Shown here in pieces: positions 7,090-15,182 of a stretch of 59,764 nucleotides of DNA (its first letter is position 1; each line of letters opens with the position of its first letter). A program made the position numbers and the translations under genes. Under the pieces are notes generated by a model. It saw nothing but the letters and a program-made list of their open reading frames with translations, had not been told where the DNA came from and searched no databases. The stretch is taken from positions 1 to 59,764 of IMG/VR virus record IMGVR_UViG_3300017971_004765, one strand, 5' to 3'. Origin of the DNA: a virus.

Positions 7090-10000
7090 TACGGAACACC
7101 ACTTTCTCCTTCCATTTCAGCTTCTATTGCTATCTGTTGTAGTGCTATCTCCAGGGCTGCGGCGGCTTCCTCAGGATTAGTCATATCCTCTGCCTGTATA
7201 ACTATTGCGCCCTCTTCCACTATTATTGTTGTGGTTACCCCGCTTCCGCTGAATGTTGGCATAGTGGTTGCTGTACCAGATGCAAGGGCATCAAAATATG
7301 ACTGCATATCTGGCGAAATACCGCCACCTATAACCATATTCGTAACCGTGCCGCTTGCCAAGTCGCCGTATAGCTGCCTCAGGAGGTCTGCTGTTTGTGC
7401 CTCGAGTTCGTTTACTGGCATTAGGAGCTTTTCGGCGTCAAATATTTGTTTGCCAGCCAGGGAGTTTATTATGTTTACCATTGTTACGAGTTCGTCTTCT
7501 ATGTCGCCCGTGGCGCCGCCAGCAGAGTCAACCATCTTCTGTAGCTGCCCGTCTACGCACTCGTATAGCTCCTCGAACTCGCCGCATACTCCTTGCTTTA
7601 TCACGCTGTATGTGCCGTCTGCCAGCTCTTCTATGGACTTGAAGTATATCTTGTTTATGTCGTTCCATTCCTCGCGGGTTATGCGGTCTATGCGCTCAAG
7701 TTCTGTTTCTATGTCGTCGCTTATCTTTTTGAGCTGGTGGTCCACACACTCGTATATCTCTTCCCAGGTGCCGCAGGCGCCCTTCTTGGTGACGATCCAC
7801 TGGTCATTTAGCTCCACTATATTGGTTATTGTGGTGGCGTTAAGGTTGCGCCACATCTCTGCCCACCCGTCTTCTATTTCCTCAGTGGTTCCGTAGAGTG
7901 CCGCATATAATTGGGCTTGCCACTTCCTGAATATGTCTAGGCTATTCTCTGCTGACTGCTCTGCAGTGGTGAATGGCCCAGGAGCAGCTAGGTGGGCGAA
8001 TTCGTCAGACATTGCTGATCCAGTTTCTAGGAACCTCTCGAGTTCCATTATGCCGCGCTCGTAGTAGTCGAGCCATATTTTTGCTTGCGCCTCGGTATAT
8101 GAACCCAGGATTAGAGTTCCTTCATCCATTGCGTCGTTAACGTTCCTGATTTCTTCTGCGAATCCAGCAAGAGTAGAAGCAAAATGATCAAAGAAAGATT
8201 TTGACATACCAGCTAATTCTATTGTGTTATCTAGTTTGTTATTAAATATTCCAAGAGGGGTATCTGCTCCAGGGATGACGGTAGCCATAACTTCCCATTG
8301 TCCCATCCAGTTTTTCTTAAGCATTTCTATTTGCCCCTCGGCGCTGAGACGCATAGCCTCGAAGCCCTGGTATGACCCCGTGATGCTATATTTCTCTATT
8401 AGGGCTTGCTTCTCTTTTTCTTCTTTTTCCTTTATATCTATCATTTTTTGTGCGTATTGTTCAGCTGTGAGGAGTATTTTTTCTCCAGCTACTGTATAGC
8501 ACTGATATGTTTCGGTGAATGATTCACAAGCATTCTCTTTGGTTACGTCCCATACACCAGACATTCGTTCTGTAACATTGGTAATTTCTTCAGACATAAG
8601 TTCTCCAAATTTTTCTGCGGCGCGCTTAGTCTTTTTTATCGCATAACCAGAATCAGTACATTCCCACATTTCGCTAGTAGTAGCTTCACATATTTCCAAA
8701 CCAAGCTCTTCTGCGGCTTTTCTAGCTTCTTCGCTAGCACCATATATTACTTCTACTAATCCACCGCCTAAGTCAATTACATCACTTATTTCCCTTGCTT
8801 GTAGAGATGAAAACAAGTCTTCCAAAGTTGGTTTAGTTGCTTCTACAAAATTTCTTATCCTTTCTTCTGTTAATTCTATGGTTGAGTCAGCTTGCTCAAA
8901 GAAGTCTCTTAATATCTTAGTATCAAATAGATGCTTCCAATCACCTATGAATTCCTCTACATCTAATCCCCACTTAGTTGTTGATAATCTTGCTGCCTCT
9001 ATACCGCCAAATATATCGTTGAGGTGAGAAGCAAGGTCGAATCCTTCTGTACCAACTAGAGCCATAGCGTCTTTTAATTGTTGCATAGTAATTGTGCCGC
9101 TTCTGAATAATTCAATTAGTCTTTGCCCCTCGACACTAGACATTCTTGTCTGTTCGGCATAATTAGCTTGTCCTGAGGACATATCAGATAGTTCGTCCTC
9201 TAGTTCCACAGCAGCATTATAGACATTATTTAGTGCTTTACTGAATTCTTTATGAGCAGTAGTATTTATATCAACCAGGGAAGTCCAGTTCGGGTATAAC
9301 TCGCTTATCGTCTTATTTAAATATTCTGCGTTAGTCTTCATATCTTCGTATCTTTGTCTGGCAGTGCTTGTCTGGTAATGCAACTTTTCCATTTTTGCTT
9401 CTTCGTCTTCCATAGCAAATATTAGTTCTTTCTTTGACTTGGTTAGTTTCTGTTCTGCTTCAGCCATTTTTTCTAAGTTCAAAATAAACGACTTGAATAC
9501 TTCTCCTCCCCAGGCGCCATCTATGAGATCATCGAACCAGTCAGTCATCTCTTCTACGGTCATATTTGTTTCTTTCATTATATCGTTGAGAACATCAGTG
9601 GCATTGGCGCCATCCATTATTTGCCTGAACCATTCCATATGTTTATCGGTTAAACTACCTATGCTAAATCCAAAGAGTTTTGAGGCTCCAGTAACCTCTT
9701 CTACACTGGCATCAAGTTTATCCATAGAACTCTTTATTATATCTACGCTTATTCCTGTTTGTTCGCTAGCTATAATTATACTACTAGCAAGAGAATTTAC
9801 ATCTGTAGTTGTTCCTTTATATTCTTCTTTTAGTTGTTCTAATATTTTTTGCTGACTTAGATATGCCTTGCTGCTTTCAGATACTGCGCCAACCAATTCT
9901 TCTTCTTGTCTCTTTAATTCTTCTATTTCTAATTTTAGCCCCCTAGCCATAGTATAATCATAAAGGGAACCTCTGCTGAGCATTTTCTCTCTTTTTTCTT

Positions 10001-11339
10001 CTAATCTTGTTCTCTCTTCTGTAATTGCAACTAATCTTTCTTGTAACGTAATAAATTCGGTTGCTTTTGTTCCAACTATTTCCCAATCAGTTACTTTAAA
10101 GGATTCTTTTTCAGCAAGTATCCTTTCGTGTATAGCTTTTGTTACTCTATCTTGTATAGTTTCTTCTTCTTTCAACATACCTATGTATGAGGATATTCCT
10201 TTTATAAATGTAGCAAGTGCGCTTGCTCCTTCTTTTAAGGTAGGCAAAAAGTAACTACCAATGTTTGTGTATAGCTTTGTTATCTCTGCATTAAGTTGTT
10301 TCTGTGATCCCCTATATGTGTCTAGCTGCATCGTTGCTTGCCAAGTTGCTTCACCAACCATATTTGTAGATGCATACAACTCATCAAACGCGTCTGTTCC
10401 TTGTCTCAGGAGGGCAGCCATTGCTGGACCACCACGGAGACCGAACATATCCATAAGGTCTCCTGCGTTCTCCACCATAGGCGCAAGCTTTATAAGGATA
10501 TCGCGCATACTATTTATTTTAGGGTTTATATCTTCGTATGTTAATCCATACCTAGCAAGAATCGAGGTTGCTTCTTTGGTGGGCTTGATGAGTCCTGATA
10601 TAACTCTTCTGAATCCTGTTCCAGCCATAGAAGCTGATAGACCAGCGTTATATAGGAGACCCAAAGATGTAGCTGTTTCCTTGAGATCTAATCCAGCTGT
10701 GTATGCAATTGCTCCTGCGTACCTAAGAGACTTACCTAGTTTATCTATGCGAGCCTGAGAATTAGCTATAACACCAGCAAATGTGTCGGCTATTACCATA
10801 GTGTCTCCAGCTTCTCTGCCGAATTGCTTGATGGTGCTGATCATTATTTCTCCTACGTCGTTAAGATCGGCACCCGTAGCTGCCGCCATAGTTAGGGTTC
10901 CTTCTAGGGCGCTTATTGATTCTTCTACGTCATAGCCAGCACTGGCAAATATATACATAGCGTCTGCAGCTTGTAATGCGTTATATCCAAGGTCAGAAAT
11001 TGACTGAACTTTAGCTGCCTCAGACAATTCATTTAGCTCATCAGTGGTTGCATGCGCAACTGCACCAACATTATGGATATTTTGTTCAAAGTCGGCTGCT
11101 GTTTTATATATTTCTCCTATGGTTTTCTTCAAAAATCTGAAAGCATAACTAACTGGGTCAATGGCAAACACCAAACGCCCCATAGCCTTACTCATTAAAC
11201 CAGTTTGCTTGGTCGTCTTTTCTACTGATTGCGTAAATCCTTTTATGTTTGCCGTGGTCTTTCGAATAACTGTGCCAGTATTCTTATCCATAGCCTCTAT
11301 GACTAGCTGCAGTTTCCCTATCTCGTAGGTGGTCGCCAT
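7089..11339 (-). CDS. Tail tape measure protein (TP901-type)
   Basis: The product has 1416 residues. The first 330 residues match the TP901 core: MSKAMGRLVFAIDP, NVGAVAHATTDELNELSEAA, SISDLGYNALQAADAMYIFASAG and GLYNAGLSASMAGTGFRR. The rest is mostly helical and coiled coil. At the usual 1.5 A per residue it predicts a tail near 200 nm. An unusual feature is four short Cys-pair motifs in the second half (ENACESFTETYQCYT, KGACGTWEEIYECVD, QGVCGEFEELYECVD and EICEATTSEMWECTD), spaced like repeated disulfide hairpins. It lies between the tail chaperones and the tail hub. Confidence 0.9.
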   Translation of the reverse strand: MATTYEIGKLQLVIEAMDKNTGTVIRKTTANIKGFTQSVEKTTKQTGLMSKAMGRLVFAIDPVSYAFRFLKKTIGEIYKTAADFEQNIHNVGAVAHATTDELNELSEAAKVQSISDLGYNALQAADAMYIFASAGYDVEESISALEGTLTMAAATGADLNDVGEIMISTIKQFGREAGDTMVIADTFAGVIANSQARIDKLGKSLRYAGAIAYTAGLDLKETATSLGLLYNAGLSASMAGTGFRRVISGLIKPTKEATSILARYGLTYEDINPKINSMRDILIKLAPMVENAGDLMDMFGLRGGPAMAALLRQGTDAFDELYASTNMVGEATWQATMQLDTYRGSQKQLNAEITKLYTNIGSYFLPTLKEGASALATFIKGISSYIGMLKEEETIQDRVTKAIHERILAEKESFKVTDWEIVGTKATEFITLQERLVAITEERTRLEEKREKMLSRGSLYDYTMARGLKLEIEELKRQEEELVGAVSESSKAYLSQQKILEQLKEEYKGTTTDVNSLASSIIIASEQTGISVDIIKSSMDKLDASVEEVTGASKLFGFSIGSLTDKHMEWFRQIMDGANATDVLNDIMKETNMTVEEMTDWFDDLIDGAWGGEVFKSFILNLEKMAEAEQKLTKSKKELIFAMEDEEAKMEKLHYQTSTARQRYEDMKTNAEYLNKTISELYPNWTSLVDINTTAHKEFSKALNNVYNAAVELEDELSDMSSGQANYAEQTRMSSVEGQRLIELFRSGTITMQQLKDAMALVGTEGFDLASHLNDIFGGIEAARLSTTKWGLDVEEFIGDWKHLFDTKILRDFFEQADSTIELTEERIRNFVEATKPTLEDLFSSLQAREISDVIDLGGGLVEVIYGASEEARKAAEELGLEICEATTSEMWECTDSGYAIKKTKRAAEKFGELMSEEITNVTERMSGVWDVTKENACESFTETYQCYTVAGEKILLTAEQYAQKMIDIKEKEEKEKQALIEKYSITGSYQGFEAMRLSAEGQIEMLKKNWMGQWEVMATVIPGADTPLGIFNNKLDNTIELAGMSKSFFDHFASTLAGFAEEIRNVNDAMDEGTLILGSYTEAQAKIWLDYYERGIMELERFLETGSAMSDEFAHLAAPGPFTTAEQSAENSLDIFRKWQAQLYAALYGTTEEIEDGWAEMWRNLNATTITNIVELNDQWIVTKKGACGTWEEIYECVDHQLKKISDDIETELERIDRITREEWNDINKIYFKSIEELADGTYSVIKQGVCGEFEELYECVDGQLQKMVDSAGGATGDIEDELVTMVNIINSLAGKQIFDAEKLLMPVNELEAQTADLLRQLYGDLASGTVTNMVIGGGISPDMQSYFDALASGTATTMPTFSGSGVTTTIIVEEGAIVIQAEDMTNPEEAAAALEIALQQIAIEAEMEGESGVP

Positions 11340-11347
11340 CTAATCCC

Positions 11348-11491
11348 TTATAGTTTCTTTTCTCGTATCAAATTTTTCAGCCCGTCCAGGTGCTCCCAGG
11401 ATAGACATACTGATCGGTGATGGTCGGGGTCATCAATAATGATGCCCCAATCCATCTTTATTATCTTTGGGCAGCACCCGTGCTTACACAA
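11348..11491 (-). CDS. Small Cys/His-containing tail-module protein
   Basis: The product has 47 residues from a TTG at 11491. The N-terminus is MCKHGCCPK, and the rest carries DDPDHHRSVCLSWEHL, so a small metal-binding fold is possible. In-frame codons extend a little upstream without a standard start, so the true start may be earlier. It sits between the tail chaperone and the tape measure, where many phages have a small gene of unclear role. Confidence 0.45.
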   Translation of the reverse strand: MCKHGCCPKIIKMDWGIIIDDPDHHRSVCLSWEHLDGLKNLIREKKL

Positions 11492-11493
11492 TT

Positions 11494-11577
11494 CTAGCGT
11501 TTCACTCGTCGTATCTTAACCCTCCTTTTTGGGTTTTTTGGGTATTTCCCACCGCTATTATCGCGATTTCCCGTCAT
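11494..11577 (-). CDS. Short basic peptide, tail module
   Basis: The product has 27 residues and is very basic (KNPKRRVKIRRVKR). Its ATG overlaps the stop of the frameshifted chaperone product as ATGA, which suggests coupled translation. AAGGAGG near its end may serve as ribosome binding site for the next ORF. It could be a real peptide or only a coupling device. Confidence 0.35.
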   Translation of the reverse strand: MTGNRDNSGGKYPKNPKRRVKIRRVKR

Positions 11578-12175
11578 CGGTGCATCTTCTTCTTTAGGTT
11601 TGCGCGCCTCTGTGCGTTAGCGCGCTCCCTTGAATCAACTTCCATTCCAGTCATAAGGAATGCTAATTGTTCCTGCGTTAATTCAGCCATCTGATCCGGG
11701 GTGTATCCAAATTCCTTCATTACACGGTAGATACCGAGGGCGTCATCCTCCCAGAAGAGTCGCTCAAAGGGTTAGATCCTTCGCGCCCTCCTAGTCGGAG
11801 CATCTCCTCGTTGTACTCCCTAAAGATCTCTGGGTGCTTGTCTTCAAGCCACGTCTCGAGCGGCACGCGAATGTCGCTCAGGTCGCCCATAGCATTGCCC
11901 AGCGCCAGAACATCGTCTGCGCTAAGATTGTCGAGCCACTCCTGATCCTTGGGGTTGCCCCCATTCTCGAGACCCGACAGCAAGGATATATCGTTCTTAT
12001 CCCAGCCGTCTGCGGCGCGACCCACCTTCTTCATCTGGGCATACTTGAGCTTGGCTATCTTGTAGGTGCCTCCCTCATCAGGTAGGGTTACCTCTACCTT
12101 TCTCTTTCCGTCTTCCATTATTGTTCCTGTATCTATAGACACGTTTTCACCTTTAAACCCCAGCAGGGCCAACAC
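11574..12175 (-). CDS. Tail assembly chaperone, -1 frameshift (G-T) product
   Basis: Shifting -1 at 11765-11771 extends the 151-residue chaperone into a 200-residue product. The extension reads PFERLFWEDDALG, then MKEFGYTPDQMAELTQEQL and a basic tail ANLKKKMHR. The 'FGYTPDQ...LT..QL' segment is the typical T-part of phage tail chaperones. As in lambda gpG/gpGT, the long form is expected to bind the tape measure while the short form coats it. The stop at 11574 overlaps the next ATG. Confidence 0.8.
11720..12175 (-). CDS. Tail assembly chaperone, short form (gpG-like)
   Basis: The product has 151 residues. It starts with a beta-hairpin (IDTGTIMEDGKRKVEVTLP) and continues as a helical domain ending ...REGSNPLSDSSG. 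It lies just upstream of the tape measure and just downstream of the tail tube genes, the standard site for the G-type chaperone. The last 17 codons after CCT-TTG are used only when the ribosome does not slip. Confidence 0.75.
   Translation of the reverse strand: MLALLGFKGENVSIDTGTIMEDGKRKVEVTLPDEGGTYKIAKLKYAQMKKVGRAADGWDKNDISLLSGLENGGNPKDQEWLDNLSADDVLALGNAMGDLSDIRVPLETWLEDKHPEIFREYNEEMLRLGGREGSNPLSDSSGRMTPSVSTV
11765..11771 (-). promoter_or_regulatory. -1 ribosomal frameshift site CCCTTTG
   Basis: On the minus strand the zero-frame codons are AAC CCT TTG AGC. The heptamer C-CCT-TTG fits X-XXY-YYZ, so both tRNAs can re-pair as CCC TTT after a -1 slip. The new frame immediately gives the conserved chaperone T-domain. 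Tail chaperone slippage is a well known phage feature; this exact heptamer is what I see here. Confidence 0.8.
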
Positions 12176-12209
12176 CTGTCCGGGTCCGTTCGGTTATTCA
12201 GTGCCTAGA

Positions 12210-12593
12210 TTAGGTACTTATATTGACGCAGACAAAATCCAGGCTCTCGGTTGCAGCTCCGTCAGCTTCTCCGGCGCCTCCCCACGAGGACCACATACAC
12301 TTGCTGCATGTAATCGAAACAATGCCCTCCTTGATTGCACCAATAAAGGTGAACGAGGCGGGCTTGCTCTCGGTGGGGTTGGCTGCCAGATCAGCGTAGG
12401 TATCATTCGCGTATAGCTTGCTAATGCTGCCGGTCACATTCTTTGGACCGACGCTTATATCACAAGCGCTACGAGACCCCAGGACAAAGTGGCTCTCAGT
12501 TGAATTATCAACATCAACGCTCCACCCCTCTACCTGGGCAACCTCGGTGTCTGCAACCTTTATCTGTCCTTGCCATCCTCTATACACTACCAT
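12210..12593 (-). CDS. Tail tube protein, copy 2
   Basis: The product has 127 residues and is clearly paralogous to the 12605-13036 protein: both share YRGWQGQI or FRGWQGRI, VAQVEGWSVDVDNSTE, VGPKNVTGS/T and WGGAGEADGAATE. The fold pattern and place just before the chaperone fit a siphovirus tail tube subunit. Two consecutive tube genes may give a mixed tube, or one copy may make the tube end or initiator. It has two to three extra Cys residues (residues near 44 and 95-98) not found in copy 1. Confidence 0.75.
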   Translation of the reverse strand: MVVYRGWQGQIKVADTEVAQVEGWSVDVDNSTESHFVLGSRSACDISVGPKNVTGSISKLYANDTYADLAANPTESKPASFTFIGAIKEGIVSITCSKCMWSSWGGAGEADGAATESLDFVCVNIST

Positions 12594-12604
12594 TTTGTTT
12601 CCTC

Positions 12605-13036
12605 CTATGTAGCTATGTTAGCCGCAACAAAGTCTATATTTTCTGTGGCGGCTCCGTCAGCTTCTCCTGCGCCTCCCCAGGTGCTCATTTGCAATCCCCA
12701 GGCGACAACGGATGTCTTGCCTCCATAGTCAATCCATCCCTTGAATGCCCAAGACGATGGTTTAACCTCGGTGGGATTGATAAAGCTCTTCGGGAAGGTA
12801 TTCGTGTACCATAGCCTATTAAATGTGCCAGTAACGTTCTTTGGGCCAACGCTAACGTCGCCCGCGCTACGGCTCCCCAGGTAGAAATGGGTCTCAGTTG
12901 AATTGTCAACGTCGATGCTCCATCCCTCTACCTGTGCTACTGCGTAGCTAGGAACAAAACGATCAGGAAAGCTCGTCTCTACGGAGTTTGTCATACCGTA
13001 TTCTATTCGTCCTTGCCAACCTCTAAAGGTCGCCAT
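12605..13036 (-). CDS. Tail tube protein, copy 1
   Basis: The product has 143 residues, related to the following gene over almost its whole length, with an insertion of about 17 residues near the N-terminus (TNSVETSFPDRFVPSYA). The order terminator, tube, tube, chaperone, tape measure is standard for tails of this type apart from the duplication. Which copy is the major tube subunit cannot be told from sequence. Confidence 0.75.
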   Translation of the reverse strand: MATFRGWQGRIEYGMTNSVETSFPDRFVPSYAVAQVEGWSIDVDNSTETHFYLGSRSAGDVSVGPKNVTGTFNRLWYTNTFPKSFINPTEVKPSSWAFKGWIDYGGKTSVVAWGLQMSTWGGAGEADGAATENIDFVAANIAT

Positions 13037-13037
13037 A

Positions 13038-13190
13038 TTAGCCCTCCGTTTCTATTAGTTTCCTCTCTACTTTCTTTGGTTTCTTTTCCTTCTCTTCGAA
13101 TTTTGACAGCTGCTTTTTCAGGGCTTCTACCTCTTTCTTGAGTTCGTCAACCTTTTCCTCCAAACCAGCTATCACTTCTATGTGTCCCAT
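13038..13190 (-). CDS. Small coiled-coil protein, tail module
   Basis: The product has 50 residues. Residues 9-32 are a heptad-patterned helix (LEEKVDELKKEVEALKKQL), followed by a Lys-rich tail. It fills the gap between tail terminator and tail tube genes, starting 10 nt after the former. It is too short for an ORF list with a 60-codon limit but its spacing and composition look real. The role is unknown. Confidence 0.6.
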   Translation of the reverse strand: MGHIEVIAGLEEKVDELKKEVEALKKQLSKFEEKEKKPKKVERKLIETEG

Positions 13191-13199
13191 TACAACACC

Positions 13200-13643
13200 T
13201 CAATGTGGTTTTATCACGGGTACTAGATAAGTTATCATCTTCCTCCAGCTATCCCATTCTTCTATGTATCCAAGATCTGCGAGACCTATCAGGGTGGCGT
13301 CAATCATACTGGGACCGTTCCCACTGGCGTCTGCCCAGCTCTGCATACCGCTCCTATGAGAAGCAATATAATCGCTTATGTCATCGACCATTCTGTCGGC
13401 ATCTAGGGTGTCATCGCCGTATATATCAAATTGAACCGAGAAGTCGTATCTATTGGCTTTTCGTCCCGTGGACCACAGCTCTCCGATTCCAACCTCTTCC
13501 TGGCGGGCGAAGGTGGTCCTGATCCTAACTTCTGGGGGTCCAACAAAATCTTTTTCTGGATAAGCCTCGTATATGCGCTGCACGCTGGGCATAGCTGTCC
13601 TGGCTATGTCTATCATCATTGATGTAAGAAGTTCGGTTTGCAT
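13200..13643 (-). CDS. Tail terminator / tail completion protein
   Basis: The product has 147 residues, alpha/beta, with the pattern of tail terminator proteins: an N-terminal helix (IDIARTAMPSVQRIYEAYP), a central strand (YDFSVQFDIYGDDT), a helix (ADRMVDDISDYIASH) and a final strand (KMITYLVPVIK). It sits between the gp10-like and tail tube genes, the canonical position. Family assignment is by position and fold pattern. Confidence 0.65.
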   Translation of the reverse strand: MQTELLTSMMIDIARTAMPSVQRIYEAYPEKDFVGPPEVRIRTTFARQEEVGIGELWSTGRKANRYDFSVQFDIYGDDTLDADRMVDDISDYIASHRSGMQSWADASGNGPSMIDATLIGLADLGYIEEWDSWRKMITYLVPVIKPH

Positions 13644-13647
13644 TGCC

Positions 13648-14103
13648 TCACCTGGACGCCCCTCTAGCTACCTTTTCGGTTTCTTCCTTTGCGATCTCTA
13701 CTATTCGATCCTGGTTATCAATAAAGGCAGGCCATAGAAAGGGTCGTGGAGGCACTGCGCGGAATCCAGTTGTCCCCAGCTCGTGGAACACTGAATGCTC
13801 AACGTCTGAGTAAACTATACCCAATGTTTGGTTACCCTGACTTAAATAGGTTGTCTTCATACTTTCAGCCAGTTCGCCAGTCCTATATAATCCCTCGAAG
13901 CCACCGAAGCGCCCGAGCCCCTCCTTGTACTTGAAGGGGGGCCACTCGGGGCGCCCGTGGCGGATATTGTACTCGGCGTCGGTGCGCACAAGCTCTATTA
14001 CGCGCTTTATGGTTTCTTCCATTGCGTCCTTGTTTAGGTCGTCCAATAGGTTTAGCTTGCGTATTATTTCCTTGTCGCCCTTTACCGTGAGCCTTACGTT
14101 CAT
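13648..14103 (-). CDS. HK97 gp10-like neck / minor tail protein
   Basis: The product has 151 residues from the ATG at 14103, which overlaps the stop of the previous gene as ATGA; the 191-residue frame reaches into that gene. It shows the gp10 family signature HSVFHELGTTGFRAVPPRPF followed by LWPA. The usual N-terminal part (KEIIRKLNLLDDLNKDAM) and the middle 'GRPEWPPFK' loop are present. It acts at the head-tail joint. Confidence 0.85.
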   Translation of the reverse strand: MNVRLTVKGDKEIIRKLNLLDDLNKDAMEETIKRVIELVRTDAEYNIRHGRPEWPPFKYKEGLGRFGGFEGLYRTGELAESMKTTYLSQGNQTLGIVYSDVEHSVFHELGTTGFRAVPPRPFLWPAFIDNQDRIVEIAKEETEKVARGASR

Positions 14104-14504
14104 CTTCGCCCACGCGCCCTCTTTAGACCAACCTCGTGGTATATGACGGCGCTGCCCACCAAGCTCTTTTGCTGCCAAGTAAGATTGTAGTATTCGTCGC
14201 TGTCCATACCCGCCAAGTACCACTCATCTTCCATATTGTAGTCGGTCCCAGATGGGACCACGGCAACAGCGTCACCCACCTCTATGCGCCCCAGCTGTAT
14301 TAGTCTATAGTCGTCAGCTGTAACCGTGCGCCAGACCCCAGTAAAAGATGTAACAGCTGAAGAGCCATAGCTGAGGTTGCCCCTGTAGTAAGCGTGGCTG
14401 GTGGCGCCGCTAAACTTCCTCTGGTATATCGGGCCGCCAAACTCCGTGAGGAAGTCCTCAAAATCCGACTTTACCCTGGATATATCTACGTGCTTACCGG
14501 GCAA
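14100..14504 (-). CDS. Head closure (stopper)-like protein
   Basis: The product has 134 residues. Its pattern, with a strand set ending VGDAVAVVPSGTDYN and a later WQQKSLVGSAVIYHEVG, resembles small beta-barrel head closure proteins. It overlaps the gp10-like gene by 4 nt (ATGA), the usual order in head-tail connector modules. No motif proves the family. Confidence 0.55.
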   Translation of the reverse strand: MPGKHVDISRVKSDFEDFLTEFGGPIYQRKFSGATSHAYYRGNLSYGSSAVTSFTGVWRTVTADDYRLIQLGRIEVGDAVAVVPSGTDYNMEDEWYLAGMDSDEYYNLTWQQKSLVGSAVIYHEVGLKRARGRR

Positions 14505-14509
14505 TCAAA

Positions 14510-14824
14510 TCACGGCTGTGTTTCTTCAGTCTTGTACACGGTCCTTGCGGTTCGCCCATATCTGGTTGACCCAACATCAGTGGCGCTCAATGCGCCCCAC
14601 CACTTGACTACATACTCGGTTTCCACGGTCCCGTCGTTTGGGATTGTCCAATCATAGTAATACGCGCCCGTGTATGAGCGCGTAGGGGTCGTGGTATCCG
14701 AATTGTGAATCGTTATTGTGGGACTGGATGGATCGGTTAGAGTCGTGCCCACAAAGAACTTTCCCCATAAGCGGATCGTGTGATTCTTCTCGTATGGTCC
14801 GACAGTTCTGCCTACTCTACCCAT
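14510..14824 (-). CDS. Ig-like / beta-sandwich virion protein
   Basis: The product has 104 residues from the ATG at 14824, preceded by AAGAGGC. The sequence (SPTITIHNSDTTTPTRSY, YYYDWTIPNDGTVETEYVV) looks like one beta-sandwich domain, as in capsid decoration or connector-associated proteins. A TATA-like AATATAAAAT lies about 25 nt upstream, so it may have its own promoter. Confidence 0.5.
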   Translation of the reverse strand: MGRVGRTVGPYEKNHTIRLWGKFFVGTTLTDPSSPTITIHNSDTTTPTRSYTGAYYYDWTIPNDGTVETEYVVKWWGALSATDVGSTRYGRTARTVYKTEETQP

Positions 14825-14867
14825 ATTTTTGCCTCTTAAGTTTATTTTATATTTTTTCACCAAATTA

Positions 14868-14887
14868 CGCTAAGCTGGAGCTTAGCG
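14868..14887 (-). terminator. Perfect hairpin between adhesin block and connector genes
   Basis: CGCTAAGCT and AGCTTAGCG form a 9-bp stem with a 2-nt loop, right after the stop at 14891. It is followed on the minus strand by an AT-rich stretch rather than a clean U-run. It may act as terminator or transcript stabiliser at the border between the accessory block and the connector genes. Confidence 0.5.
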
Positions 14888-14890
14888 GTT

Positions 14891-15160
14891 TCATTTCTCC
14901 ACTGCGACTGGAGCTTCTAAGAGCAAGGCTCTCAACGATTTGGCTGCTCTGCACAGATCATCGTTGCGCTGCGCTATCCGCTTATTCTCCGCGATGATAG
15001 CCACTATATCGGAGGCCTTTGCGTCTTCTGGTAGCTCGACCAGTGACTCTAGAGGCCTCTCTGTGAAGCGGATCGTGTCCGGCAGCGTCCCCGCCTCGAC
15101 CCGGCTCTGCAGCCTCTCTCGATCCTCGACGCTTGTCTGGTAATACAGCTCCTCGCTCAT
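14891..15160 (-). CDS. Hypothetical helical protein
   Basis: The product has 89 residues, mostly helical (ASDIVAIIAENKRIAQRNDD, AAKSLRALLLEAP), with no Cys and no known motif. Its codons are GC-rich like the beta-helix gene just upstream, from which it is separated by 22 nt. The shared composition suggests the two arrived together. A chaperone or anchor for the beta-helix protein is conceivable but not shown. Confidence 0.5.
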   Translation of the reverse strand: MSEELYYQTSVEDRERLQSRVEAGTLPDTIRFTERPLESLVELPEDAKASDIVAIIAENKRIAQRNDDLCRAAKSLRALLLEAPVAVEK

Positions 15161-15182
15161 CTCGCATCACTCCCTCCAAACA

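Noticed and set aside
7231-7896. A 221-codon plus-strand frame opposite the tape measure
   Set aside because: Ser/Val-rich mirror of a helical coding sequence; no promoter or ribosome site.
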